A DNA stretch of 64,000 nucleotides from Eudorina sp. 2006-703-Eu-15 (lineage: Eukaryota; Chlorophyta; Chlorophyceae; Chlamydomonadales; Volvocaceae), in the NCBI GenBank assembly GCA_003117195.1, contig BDSI01000125.1:248001-312000 (forward strand), read 5' to 3'. The translations under genes were made by a program, and so were the position numbers. Below, piece by piece: positions 45,701 to 57,700 of this stretch (within the stretch, counting starts at the first letter, position 1; each line of letters begins with the position of its first letter). The notes below the pieces were generated by a model. It did not search any database and had not been told where the DNA came from. It saw only the letters and a list, made by a program, of their open reading frames with translations.

Positions 45701-48700
45701 GTGCGGTGCGGTGCGGGGTGTGCCGGTGGGCGTGCGTGCGGTGCGGTGCGGTGCGGTGCGGGCGGTGCGTGCGGTGCGGTGCGCGGTGCGGTGCGGTGCG
45801 GTGCGGTGCGGTGCGGGCGGTGCGGTGACGGTGCGGTGCGGTGTGCGGTGCGGTGCGGTGCGGTGCGGTGCGGTTGACCGGTGCGGTGCGGTGCGGTGCG
45901 GTGCGGTGCGGTGCGGTGCGGTGCCGGTGCGTGCCGGTGGCGGTGCGGTGCGGTGCGGTGCGGTGCGGTGCGACGCTCGGTGCGGTGCGGCTGCGGCTGC
46001 GGTGCGGTGCGGTGCGGTGCGGTTGCGGTGCGGTGACGGCCGGTGCGGCTTTGCGGCCGGTGGCGGTGCGTGCGGTGCGGTGCGGCCGGTGCGGGGTGCG
46101 GTGCGGTGCGGTGCGGTGCGCGCGTGCGGTTGCGGTGCGGTGCCGTGCCCGGTGCGGTGCGGCTGCGGTGCGGTGCGGTGCGGTGGCGGTGGCGGTGCGG
46201 TGCGGTGCGGTGGCGGTGCGGGGTGCGGTGCGGTGCGGTGCGGTGCGGGCTGCGTGCCGGTGCGGTGCGGGCGGTGCGGTGCGGTGCGGTGCGGTGCGCT
46301 GCGGGGGGCGGGTGCGCGTGCGGTGCGGTGCGGTGCGGTGCGGTGCGCGTGCGGTGCGGTGCGGTGCGGGGCTGACGGCCGGTGCGGTGCGGCTGCGGTT
46401 GCGGTGCGGTGACGTGCGGTGCGGTGCGGTGCGGCTGCGGTGCGCGTGCGGGGCTGCGCGTGCGGTGCGGTGCGCGGTGCGGTGCGGTCGCGGTGCGGTG
46501 CGGGCGGTGCGGTGCGGGCGTGCGGTGCGTGCGGTGCGGGCTGCGGTGCGGTGCGGTGCGTGCGGTGCGGTGCGGTGCGGTGCGCGTGCTGCGGCTGCGG
46601 CGGTGCGGTGCGGTGCGGTGCGGTGCGGTGCGGTGCGGTGCGGTGCGTGCGGTGCGGTGCGGTGCGGTGCGGTGCGGTGCGGCTGCGTGCCGGTGCGTGT
46701 GCGGTGCGGTGCGCGTGCTGCGGTGGCGGTGCGGTGCGGTGCGGTGCGGTGCGGTGCGGTTGCGGTGGGTGCGGTGCGGTGCGGTGCGGTGCGGTGCGGT
46801 GCGGTGCGGTGTGCGGTGCGGTGCGGCTGCCGGTGCGGTGCGGTGCGGTGCGGTGCGGTGCGGTGCGGTGCGGTGCGGTGCGGTGCGCGTGCGGTGCGGT
46901 GCGGCTGCGGTGCGGGGCTGTGCGGTGCGGTGACGGTGCGGTGCGGTGCGGTGCGGTGCGGTGCGGTGCGGTGCGGTGCGGTGCGGCGGTGCGGTGCGGT
47001 GCGGGTGCGGTGCCGGTGCGTGCGTGCGGTGCGGTGCGGTGCGGTGCGGTGCGGTGCGGTGCGGTGCCGTGCGCGCGGTGCGGCTGCGTGCGCGTGCGGT
47101 GCGTGGTGCGGTGCGCGTGCGGTGCGGGGCGTGCGGTGCGGTTGCGGTGCCGGTGCGGTCGCGGTGCGCGGTGCGGTGCGGTGCGGTGCGGTGCGTGCGG
47201 TTGCGGTGCGGTGCGGGCTGACGCCGGTGCGGTGCGGTGCTGCGTGCGGTGCGGTGCGGTTGCGCGTGCGGTGCGGGGCTGACGGCCGGTGCGGTGCGGT
47301 GCGGTGCGCGTGCTCGGTGCGGGTGCGGTTGCGGTGCCGGTGCGCGTGCGGTGCGCGCTGCGGTGCGCGTGCGTGCGTGCTGCGGCCGTGCGTGCGCGGT
47401 GCGGTGCGGCTGCGGCGTGCCGGTGCGGTGCGTGCGGGCGGTGCGGTGCGGTGCGTGCGGTGCGGTGCGGTGCGGTGCGGTGCGGTGCGTGCGGTGCGTG
47501 CGGGCTGCGGTGCGGTGCGGTGCGGGGCTGACGGCCGGTGTGTGTCCGGGATGTGGGGGTTGGTCCCGCGGGGCACCGGCGCATCCGGGGCGGGTGGTGC
47601 TGCGTGGGCCATGCGGGGGATAGGGCTAAGGCTTGGGTGAGGTGGGATCAGGACAGGGTTGGGGCATCTAGAACGGTAGGGGTAGGGTAGGGGTAGGGGT
47701 AGGGTAGGGTAGGGGTAGGGTAGGGGTAGGGGTAGGGGCATGGGAAACTAGAATGGGTGGGGTAGGCAAATTAACGGTTGTTGACTGCCAGACCAGGGGT
47801 AGAGAGGCTGGAGGTCATGGGCCCATCGCTCACCCGCCGTCTGCACCCAGCTCCGGGCGCCCTCCAGCAGCTTCTGAACCACCGGCAGCCGCTCCAGCCG
47901 CAAACCCAGCCGTACACCCTCCGAAACCAGCGCCTCCAGCTCGTCCAGCGTCCTGGGCGGAACGACCTCAGCGGCGTCCGCGAGCGCCCCGCCGCCAGAG
48001 CCGCCCACGCCGCTGCCGGAGACCCGGCCGTCGCCGGCGGCGGCGGCGCCGCCGGCGGCGGTGGCGGCATCCGTGGCGGCTGCACCCCCGCCACCGCTGC
48101 CCTTCCCGCTGCCGTCAACGCCGTCGCCTCCCCTCCTCGCCTTCCGACGCGACCGGGAGCTCTGCCGCCCCACGACCCGCCCGCCGCCGCCGCCCTCCTC
48201 CGCCCGCCCTTGCCCTGCTGCAGCCTCCCCCTTCCCTTCCCCCTCCTCCTCCGCCGCCGTCGCAGTGGCAGGCGGCGGACGCGCCGCCACCTCGCCATTC
48301 CTTCCTCCCGCTCCGCCGGCCTGGTCCTCTCCTGCCCCTCCCCTGCCCCTCTCCTCCCCTGCCGCCTCCGTCTCCGGCTCCTCGGGTTCCTCCGTCTCCT
48401 CAGGCAGCACCGCCCCCATGGCCAGCAGCCACTGCATCCGCCGGTCCCAGGCCTGCGCCGCCTCCAGCCGGGCCCGCACCTGCTGGTACAGCTCCCCGCC
48501 CTGTGCGCCCATCCGCGCCGCGTCCTCCACCACCTCCGCCAACGCGTTCAGTCCGGTCTTGGCGGCGGCGGTGGAGGACAGCAGCCGGCGGGCGCCCTCC
48601 TCCCACTCGCGGCGGCGGATGGCCGCACGGAGGGACTCCGCCTCGGGCATCAGGACACCCATACGCTCACCTGGGGTGGGGTGGGGTGGGATGGGGTGGG

Positions 48701-51700
48701 GTGGGTGGGGTGGGGTGGGGGGGGTGGGGTGGGGTGGGGTGGGGTGGGGTGGGGTGGGGTGGGTGGGGTGGGTGGGGTGGGGTGGGGTGGGGTGGGGTGG
48801 GGTGGGGTGGGGTGGGGTGGGGAAGGGCGAAACAGCGAGTTGGTACCGGGTGTTGGGCTGTGCTAATTCCCAGAGCAGCGGATTTGGATCGGCGTAGTGT
48901 GGTATGCTAGCGGTGTGGTGTGGTGTGGTATGCTATGGTGCGGCGTGGTGTGGCGTGGTGTGGTGTCGCGCTGCGGCTGGGCGGAGTGGGGTGGAGAGAA
49001 GGACCCCAGGACGCCGAGATCGGTGGCAAGGCGGCGCAGGATGGGATGTGGGTCGGTGGCGTTCGCCGGGGCGGTCCAGGAGGGGCGGCACCGCCGCGGA
49101 TCGCTGCCGCTATGATGGTCCTGGCAGTCACGTGACCCATGGGTCACAGTAGGTGCGACTTCTAAGGACCCTCGGCACCCACCCGAGTGCAGCAGCAGTC
49201 TCATCTCTTTGAGCGGGGGCTGACGGCGAGCCGACCGGGCATCGGCCACCCGCCGCAGCCAGTCGGCGGCCTTGTCGTACAGCTCCCGTACCTGCCGTAT
49301 CTCCGGCAGGTACACCTGTCGGTCGTACAAGCCAGGGCCGAGCGTCTCACGAGTGGGACGCCGTACGTGACTTTCAAAGCAAGAAGAAAGCATGGAAGGG
49401 CGGAGCTCGCTTGCACGTGTGTACGCCTTTGCATGACATGTCATGCAAACCCTCCTAACCCAGCCTTCCCGCCCCAGGGAAAGAGTCACTGGGATCAGCC
49501 CCGCAACCCTCCCCACCCTGCCCCTTAGTAGCCTCCTCCAGCACAGGCAGGGCCTGATGCCTGGTGCCGCGCAAACGATCCGGACGGAGGCGGTCCCGGG
49601 CACCTCCGGAGGTCGGGACCCCTTCGCGGTTGGACCGCACCCACCGGCAGCCCCGCAGCTGCCTGCAAGCACTCCCGCAGCTGCCCCATCGTGGACTTGG
49701 CTCGCAGACACTCCTTGGCCGCCGCCGCCGTCGCCTCCGCCCGCTCCACAAGCGCCGCCAGCCCCGCCACCTCCGGCACCGCCACCCGCGTCGCCGCAGC
49801 CTGCTGCTGCAGCTGCCGCAGCTGCGGCAGCGTGGGCAGATCCTGCGCCGCTCCAAGCGGGTGAGCAGGGCCAGGGAGGGGCGCCGAAGCAGGGCTGCCC
49901 TCCAGGCCGCCGGAGGCGGCCGCCGCCGCGCCTTCGGCAGCTGCCGCCGCGCCTTCGGCCGCCGCCGCCGCCGCCGCCGCGGCGGCGTTCTCCGCCGCCG
50001 GCACGCCGCCCGGGCCGAGCAGCTCCACAGCTGTCGCCGCCAGGTTGTGTGCTGCCGCGATGACTTGCCGTACCTCCTCCAGCTCCGCCGCCTCCAGCGG
50101 CAGCTGCTCACCCTGCGGTGCCACCAGAGGAAGCGGGCGGAGGAAACCAGCCCCAGAACCAGCCCCCCCCGTTCGTGAAGCGACGCCCCAAAGGCAGTTG
50201 GTAGGTGGGTGGTAGGCGGTTGGTTGCCGCATGCCCCCACATCCTTGTTCAGGCCCACGACAGGCCACCACGACCTCCTCGTGTGGACCACAGTACCTCA
50301 CGTCCCCGCCACTACCGCACACAAGCGGCTTGGTGGGAGACGCCATGGCTTCGTCAGCGCCCAAGGCGGGAGGGGGCTAGGCAGCCCGCTTCGGCAGCAG
50401 TCCCTTCCTCACTTCCAGGGCGGCGCACTGCGACGCACTCCCACGGGCTAACCCTACGGGCTCCAGCTAACACCATCGCACTTGGGTCTTTGCCACATGT
50501 CACCATGTCGCCTTGGTGTTCATTTGGATTGTTTCGGGTGTGGGATGGGTTCTATCGCTGAGGACCCCCTCCCGTGTCAGATCGCCCCATCCCCTGACCC
50601 CCCACCTGCCCCTGACCCCCCACCTGCGCCTCTAGCTCCTGCAGCGCAGCCACAGTCACCAGCCGGGTCTCCTTCCCCTCCTCCTTCACCCCGGACCCCG
50701 CCGCAGCCGACGACGACGCGGGGGCCGAGCCATCTGCCGTCGGTGACGCCGCCGCCGCTGCCGCCGCTGCCGCCGCTGCCTGCGTTCCCTTCCCCGTACC
50801 CAGCACTTGAACGGCCCTCTGTCGCCACTCGCTGGCTGCCGCCCACGCTCCCTGGAGCCGCTGCGGCATCGCAAACGCCGCCAAGGCGGGGTATTTCCTG
50901 ACCAGGAACTCGTCGACCGCGTCCACAGAGGGTTGGCCGGGGTCGCCGGCCCTGGCCCGGGCCTCCCGCTCCATGTCGCGGCGGCACATCATCTCCACCT
51001 CCCTGATGAGCAGTGGGAGGGGGTGGAGGGCAGGAAAAGGAGGGCAGTGGGAGGGGGTGGAGGGCAGGAAAAGGAGGGCAGTGGGAGGGGGTGGAGGGCA
51101 GGAAAAGGAGGCAGTGGGAGGGCAGTGGGAGAGGCAGTGGGAGGGGGTGGAGGGCAGTGGGAGGGGGACACACTCTGCCTCGCAACTCCCCATTTCCCCC
51201 GGGCTGCACCCACGCACCCACGCACCCACGCACCCACCCACCCACGCACCCACGCACCCACCACCCACCACCCACCCACCCACCCACCCACCCACCCACC
51301 CACCCACCACCCACCCACCCACCCACCCACCCACCCACCCACCCACCCACCCACCCACCCACCCACCCACCCACCCACCCACCACCCACCCACCCACCCA
51401 CCCACCCACCCACCCACCCACCCACCCACCCACCCACCCACCCACCCACCCACCCACCCACCCACCACCCACCCACCCACCCACCCACCCACCCACCCAC
51501 CCACCCACTCACCTGGTAAAGCTCTCCACCCCCTTGTGCCCCCACCGGAACTGCTCCACGCCGCGTAGGGCCGCCTCCATCACCTCGGGCGGGCAGCCTC
51601 CCAGCTGCAGACTCATGGTGGACCCACACCAGGACACCGCGGCGGCGGCGTGGCGGGCGGTCAGCTGGCAGCAGGGGGGGCGGGGGCGGAGGGCGATGCA

Positions 51701-54700
51701 GGACGGAGCCGGCCGGTCGGGAGGGTGGGGTCGAGTGGGGTGAGACGGCTTGGCGGGGACGGTTGGTGCTTGCGGCTTCAAAAGTAACTGGCACCCGAGA
51801 TGATGACATAATCGTGAGGGATGATGACGTCATCGTGGGACTCACTGCGCACACACACCCCACGCACCACACACCTCCGCACTGCTGCTCTGCCTTCCCA
51901 CGAACACACACACACCCTTGATTCTGCTGCACCTTAGGATCAGTAGGTAGTTTAGTAGAGTTTCGTCATAGCCGCTACTTCTGCTGGCGTCACGGCGCCC
52001 ACCGGCGCTCGACAACGATACGGGGCGCTACAGCATCACGGACTACACCACCTTGGGACTACTTATGGTCGACATACTTCGCCCTGGCACATTGGTAACT
52101 CTGGTCTCGGTCTCAGTCGTCGGTTGCATTGCTGGACACGGTTCTGCTTATTCGCGGCTCAGCTTTTCTCCTTGATAACACACACACCTCCGCCAGGACG
52201 CTGTCCCGCTGCTCCATCTGCTCCAGGGAACCCCTCGAGGGGGGGCCCACCGGGCCCGCTGGCCCCGCCGCCGCCCCATCGGCAGCCGTCGGCGGCGGAG
52301 TCTCCACCCGACTTGCGCCGCCCTCAGGCTGGCCGGCGGTAGCACTGCCACCGGCGCTGCTCCTGCCTCCACAGCTGCCGCCGCCGTCGCCGTCGACAAC
52401 GCCGCTGGCAGCTTCTGCGCCGGGCACCGTCTTGGGCTGCGTTGTCGCCTCCGCGCCGTCAGGAGGCACCAGCAGCGACAACGGCTCACCTGCTGCTGGT
52501 GCTGCTGGTGCAGCCGCAGCTGCTGCGCTATCAGACGCGGTCGCTGCGGTGGCGGCCGCAGCGGCTGCAGCCGGAGGGGGAGCAGCCGGGGGTTCCAGGA
52601 GCGCCTTGCAGTCCAGGGAGGTCCTGCGGGAGACCTCCTCCAGCAGCTGTACACGCGCGGGGGACACAGGGGCACACCCGCACACGAGGATGGGCGCAGG
52701 GATGGGCGCGGGGCGGGGAAAGGGCGGTGAGGGGGCTTCCGGGTTCTGGCTCAATGGAGGGCAGCGAGACTTGAAGTAGCGCCGTAGGGTGGTGGTGCGA
52801 TAAGGAGAGGAGAGGGGGAAGCGGCGCAAGCGCGCAGGAACCGCGGTGAGTGGCCCGGAGCTGGCAGCTGGTGCTGCTTGTAGTGCATGGATGGTGCCGG
52901 CGACAGTGGTGGTGGTGGTGGTGATGGTGGTGGTGGTGCCGGCGACAGTGGTGGTGGTGGTGGTGGTGTTGGCGGTGCCGGCAACAGTGGTGGTGGTGGT
53001 GGTGGTGGTGGTGGCGGTGGCGGCGACAACGGTGGTGATGGCGGTGCACTGACCCAGGGGTCCGTCAGGTGACACCAGGTCCGCACCTCCTTGAGCTCCG
53101 CGATGCTGTGTCGGAACACCAGACGCCACCGCAGCGGCGGGCAGCTGCACAGCGCCCCCGCGTGGTGGAGGCACACCCGTCGGCCTCCCCCGGGTGGGGA
53201 GCAGCGGCTGCACTCCAGGCCGCTCAGGTGCAGCGGAGACTGGCACACCGCGCACTCCGGGTCGGGCTCCACCTCCTCGTCCCCGGCGGCAGCCGGGGGC
53301 GCCGCGGCGGCCGGTACCATGGCTGCCGCCTGAACGGCGACTTCCCCGGCGGCGGCGGTGGCGGCGGCGGCCGCAGCTGGTCGGGCCCTGTTGCTGCGGC
53401 TGTTGCGGGATTTGGTCCGGGCGGGCGCCTTGCCGGGGCCGGGGCCGGCCCCGGGGCCGGCAGCATCTGAGGCGCCGGCGGCCGCCTGCGGTGCGGGAGG
53501 CGCGGACGCCGGGGGGAGAGACGAGGGCTCGGGCGCCCACCGCCTGCTGCGTACGGTACCTGGGGGAACGGGCGAGGGGGCAGCGGTTGCAGGGCCACAG
53601 GCGGGACAGGGGCGAGCGGATGTGTCTGCGAGGAGTACCGTGTCCGCCGTGCATGTGCATGTACAACGGACCAACTGTGCAAGTGCAGCGGATGAGTTGG
53701 AAGCTTGGTGCAAAAGCCAGGGGGGGAGGTCATCATTGGCCAGGCAAGTAGCGACAAGACACTGTACGGCTGCGGACGACGGCAGCCTGGAGTCTCCCCC
53801 CCCCCGTGCTCTCGACGGGGCTGACACCGCCGGGTTGGGCGGCCGCTGCGGGTCCGCTGCCACCGAGGGCCACTGAACTGTGGCGGCGGGCGCGGGCGCG
53901 GGTGTGCGTCCCTGCGGCGGTGACAACGCACAGTCGTGCGCGCCCCGCTCGAGGGGTGCACCCTCGGCCTTCCTCACCACCGCACATCCCAGGGATGAGT
54001 TTGGACAGTTTTGATGTCGTACCCGGACACTAGGCGGCCTCGACGCGCCGCGCAATGGACGAGCGGCGCTGGCACATTCCTGCGGTACATCACGATGCGC
54101 TGCCGTACATGATCCGTACCCGTTATGGTGCACACGGCATGCCTACCCTGCGCCCACTGCGCCAGCCTCAGGCGGTGCTCCTCCTGGATGACCCGGCGCA
54201 GCTCCGGAACCAGGAAAGTCGCCACATAGGGCCCACAATCGCCCCGCGCGGTCTGCAGCAGCATCTCGTGCTGGTTGAAGGCCTGCGGAAGGAGGGGCAG
54301 CCGTGTGTATGACAGCGAACGGTTCCCGAGCGTGGACCCGCGGGCGAGAGGCGGCCTGAGGGTTGGTGGCAGACCTGGCGCCCGGATGGCGAGCGTGGAG
54401 GAGGGCCCGAGCGGAGTACAACAAACCCCAGGCCCAGAACGAGCCAGGTCGCACCCAGCACGCGTTGACGAGGTAGACGCGCGGGCCCGAGGGATTTCGC
54501 AGTGAAACTGGAGCGCATTTACTGGGAGCTCAACCGGACCGGACCGGACCCACATCGGCGGCCCTCGTCTCCCGCCCGTACCGTATGCGGGTGTCGATAC
54601 CCGCATGCGGCTGCTTGGACCCCCACGGCATGCGCGGCCCCGCCCGGCCCCGCCTCTCACCGGCCGCCTGCGGCTGAGGCGCTGCCTCCGCTCCGCCTCC

Positions 54701-57700
54701 TCCGCGAACCTGAGCCAGTCGGGGGCCGCCAGGCTGATCCGCTCCACCAGCTGCAGCCCCAGGCTCAGCTCCGCATGGTAGGCCCCCGGCCACGTCACCA
54801 CCACCTCACCCGCCTCCTGGGTCACACAGTACACCGGCACGCCCGCGGCCCGCAGAGCCCGCGGGCTCAGGAACAGCGTCGCGGAGGCGGAGCCGCCGCC
54901 GCCGCCGCCAGCGGCAGCGGCGGCCACGGCCGCGGCTTCGCCGCCGCCGCCGCCCGCCTGCAGCAGCAGCAGCTGCTGCTGGGCCGCAGCGGCGGCGGCG
55001 CCGTCGGCGCCGAAGGCCGCGGGCAGCGCGTCGCGGACGGCGGCCTCGAAGGCGCCACGGGCGGAGTTGGGTACGGCATAGCAGCGGCTCGGGTCGCCCA
55101 GGTGGTTGTAACTGATGCCGTACAGCAGCTGGTCCTCCAGGCGCCAGGCGGCGGACGAGGAGAACATCATGCCCACGCTCAGTACGGGCGAGGTCAGGCC
55201 GGGCAGGGCGTACGGCACCCGCCGCAGCAGCGACGGGTGGGAGCCCTGCACGCACAGCAGCAAAACGAAGCCAACGGATGGGCCACCAGCTCTCTTGTCT
55301 CCTCACTCCTCACAACCCCCGGGGCCCTGGGCCACGAACACTTTTGATCAGTCATGCGGGGTCACAGTTGGGCGGTCACAGTCGGTCCAGCATCCAGCCC
55401 CGGCCGCGGCAGCATCCCACCGAAACCCACATCGAGGACAACCCGGCCCATCGGGAGGGGCTCCCAACGCGGAGGGGCAGTCCACCCTGACTGGCGGATC
55501 GCACCTCCAGTCGAGGCAGGCGGTTGAGGTTCCAGCTGTCGCTGGGGGCGCCCGTCGTCGTCGTCGTCGTCGTCGTCGCGCCGTCGTCGTGACGCGGGAA
55601 GCCGCTGCCGTACACCACCGTGTCCAGATCCGCCGCCGCCGCCACCTCCAGCTGCTCCTCGCCCTCCTCCACCAGCCGCCAAAACTCAGACTCGATCTCC
55701 TCCCAGCTCGCCTGCGGGGCAGGACGCGGGGCAGGACGCGTTCTAGTCCTTGCTTGCCTCCATTCCCCAGCCCCTCCCTGGACCCCACATGGCCGCCCTC
55801 CTTGGCGCCCCAGTGGCCCACCAATCCGCTATATCCCCTCCCCCCGGCGGCCCAGGCTCCCCTGACCTCCGGCCCCACTGCCCCCGCGCCCCTGCCAGCC
55901 AACCCTAAACCCACCAGCGAAACAATAAACCCCCCCCGGCCTTGGCCCCGCTAGGCAGCCTCCTTCTTGGCGCCCGCACCTTCTTTGCCTTGGCCTCCCC
56001 GCCGAAGTAGTTGCGCTTGAAGCCGTGCGCCAGGCGCTCGAAGTCCTGGAAGGTCAGCTCCTCGCCGGGAGCCGAGCCGCCGCCGTCCGCCTCCGCCGCG
56101 GCGCCGATGCTGCACAGCGGACACACCCAGTCGCCCTCCGGCACCGCCGGCAGCGGCGGCGTGAGGCAGAAGAGGTGGAAGCCCCGGTCGCAGCGGTCGC
56201 AGAGCAGGATCTCGTCCTCCGCATGCCCACCCCCGCACAGCTCGCACACCAGGCTGCTCAAATCGCCCGAGGGAGCCGTCGCGGCGGCGCTGCCCGGAGC
56301 GACAGGGCTGGGGACGGCTGCGACGGCTGCAGCGGCGACTGTGGCGGCGGCGGCTTCTTTTGCGCCGCCGCGGGCCCCACGGCCGCCTCTCCTGCCGCCT
56401 CCCCTGCTGCCGCCCCTGCCCCTACCCCTGCCGCTACCCCTGCCACCACCGCCGCCGCCGTAGCTTCCGTCACCGCCGATGGCACTGAGCAACGCGGACA
56501 CGGAGCCGCGCTTGGCCAGGTGGTGCGGCTGGTGTGGCGATCTGCCGCCGTCACCGCTGGATTCCCGGGCTGCCCGGGCGGCAGCGGAGGCCGTGAACGG
56601 GCCCACGGGCGACGGCGAAGTGCCGGCCTGCGGCGAGCACAGGATCGGGAGTGCGGCTTGGGCTGCAAGCGGGCCCTACGCCGGGTCGGCCGGGCATCTT
56701 ATCTTGCATGCATGCACGGACATCCGTACCATACGGTGGGGGTGAATGAAGGGTGCTTGTTGCGCGAAGGCCAGGGTCCCGCCGGCGCCGCAAACCCCCC
56801 GGGGGGGGGAACGCGAGGTCGGCCGGATCCCGCTGCCTGTAGCCTCTGCGAGCTGTCCAGACCCAGTGCTCGTCCCGAGCCGTGTCCCCCGGTTGCAAGC
56901 AACAATCCGGTGTGGAGGTGTGGCCTAGGGGCCTGCTAATCCCCAGGGTCCATCCCGCCACGACCCGCTGGGGCCCTGACCCCGAGACCAAAGGCACGGC
57001 CGCGAGGTTGACGGTTGCAGCCGTGACGTCCGCTTGCGCCGTTATTTCAAGAGCGGAGGTACCTCCTTGGGTGCGGTACGGAACCGGTGGCGGCCACCAC
57101 CGTCGCCGCCGCCCCCATCGCCATCGGTTTACAAGGCGGGCACCAACCAGCCCGGCACCCCACCCTGCCGCTCCGGTCCGGTCCGGTCCGGGCGGTGGCC
57201 CGGGCGGCAGTGGCAGAGGCCCTGGCTGTGGCCCTTGGTCGTCTGTTGGTTGTCCCCGAGGACGCCACCTCACATGCGCGACCCTTGGCCCGGCACCGAT
57301 GGGCGCATCGATCCGCTTTCCGTCCAAACCTACGAACGAGCCGCAAACCCCCTCAATCCCGGCGCCCCAGCAAGCTCGGGAGTGGGAACTCCCACCGCGG
57401 GAGCGACACACGGACCCCAGCCTCCCACGCCAGCCACCCACCTCGCCCAGCCCCGCGTCGGCCGCCGCCCGCATCGCCTTTCGCCGCCTGCCGCCGCGCC
57501 CACGCTGCTGCCCCACCCCCGGCTGCTGCTGCTGCTGCTGCTGCGCTGCTGCCTCACGCTCCTGCCCCGCCCCCAGGCCAAACTCGTGGTCCCGCAGGAA
57601 GCCGCCTCCGCCTCCCCTGTCCGCCCTGAGCCCCATCATGGCCTCCAGGATCTCCGCCGCCTCCGCCATGTCCGCGTCCTCCGACTGTGTGCGCGCCGCC

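Noticed and set aside
47677..47740. Interstitial telomere repeat
   Set aside because: Units are GGGTA/GGGGTA, not the TTTTAGGG type known in Chlamydomonas. It is treated as one more period-5 microsatellite.
44259..47741. 1,160-codon minus ORF (RTAPH repeats) and up to 606-codon plus ORFs (RCGAV repeats)
   Set aside because: They follow from a stop-free pentamer array. KDM5 exons on both sides join in phase across this intron, so the array is intronic and not a gene.
52751..54133. A single 460-codon minus exon covering the C5HC2 region
   Set aside because: It reads through introns. The coding part that fits neighbouring phases is 53559-53087; the rest is low-complexity intron sequence.
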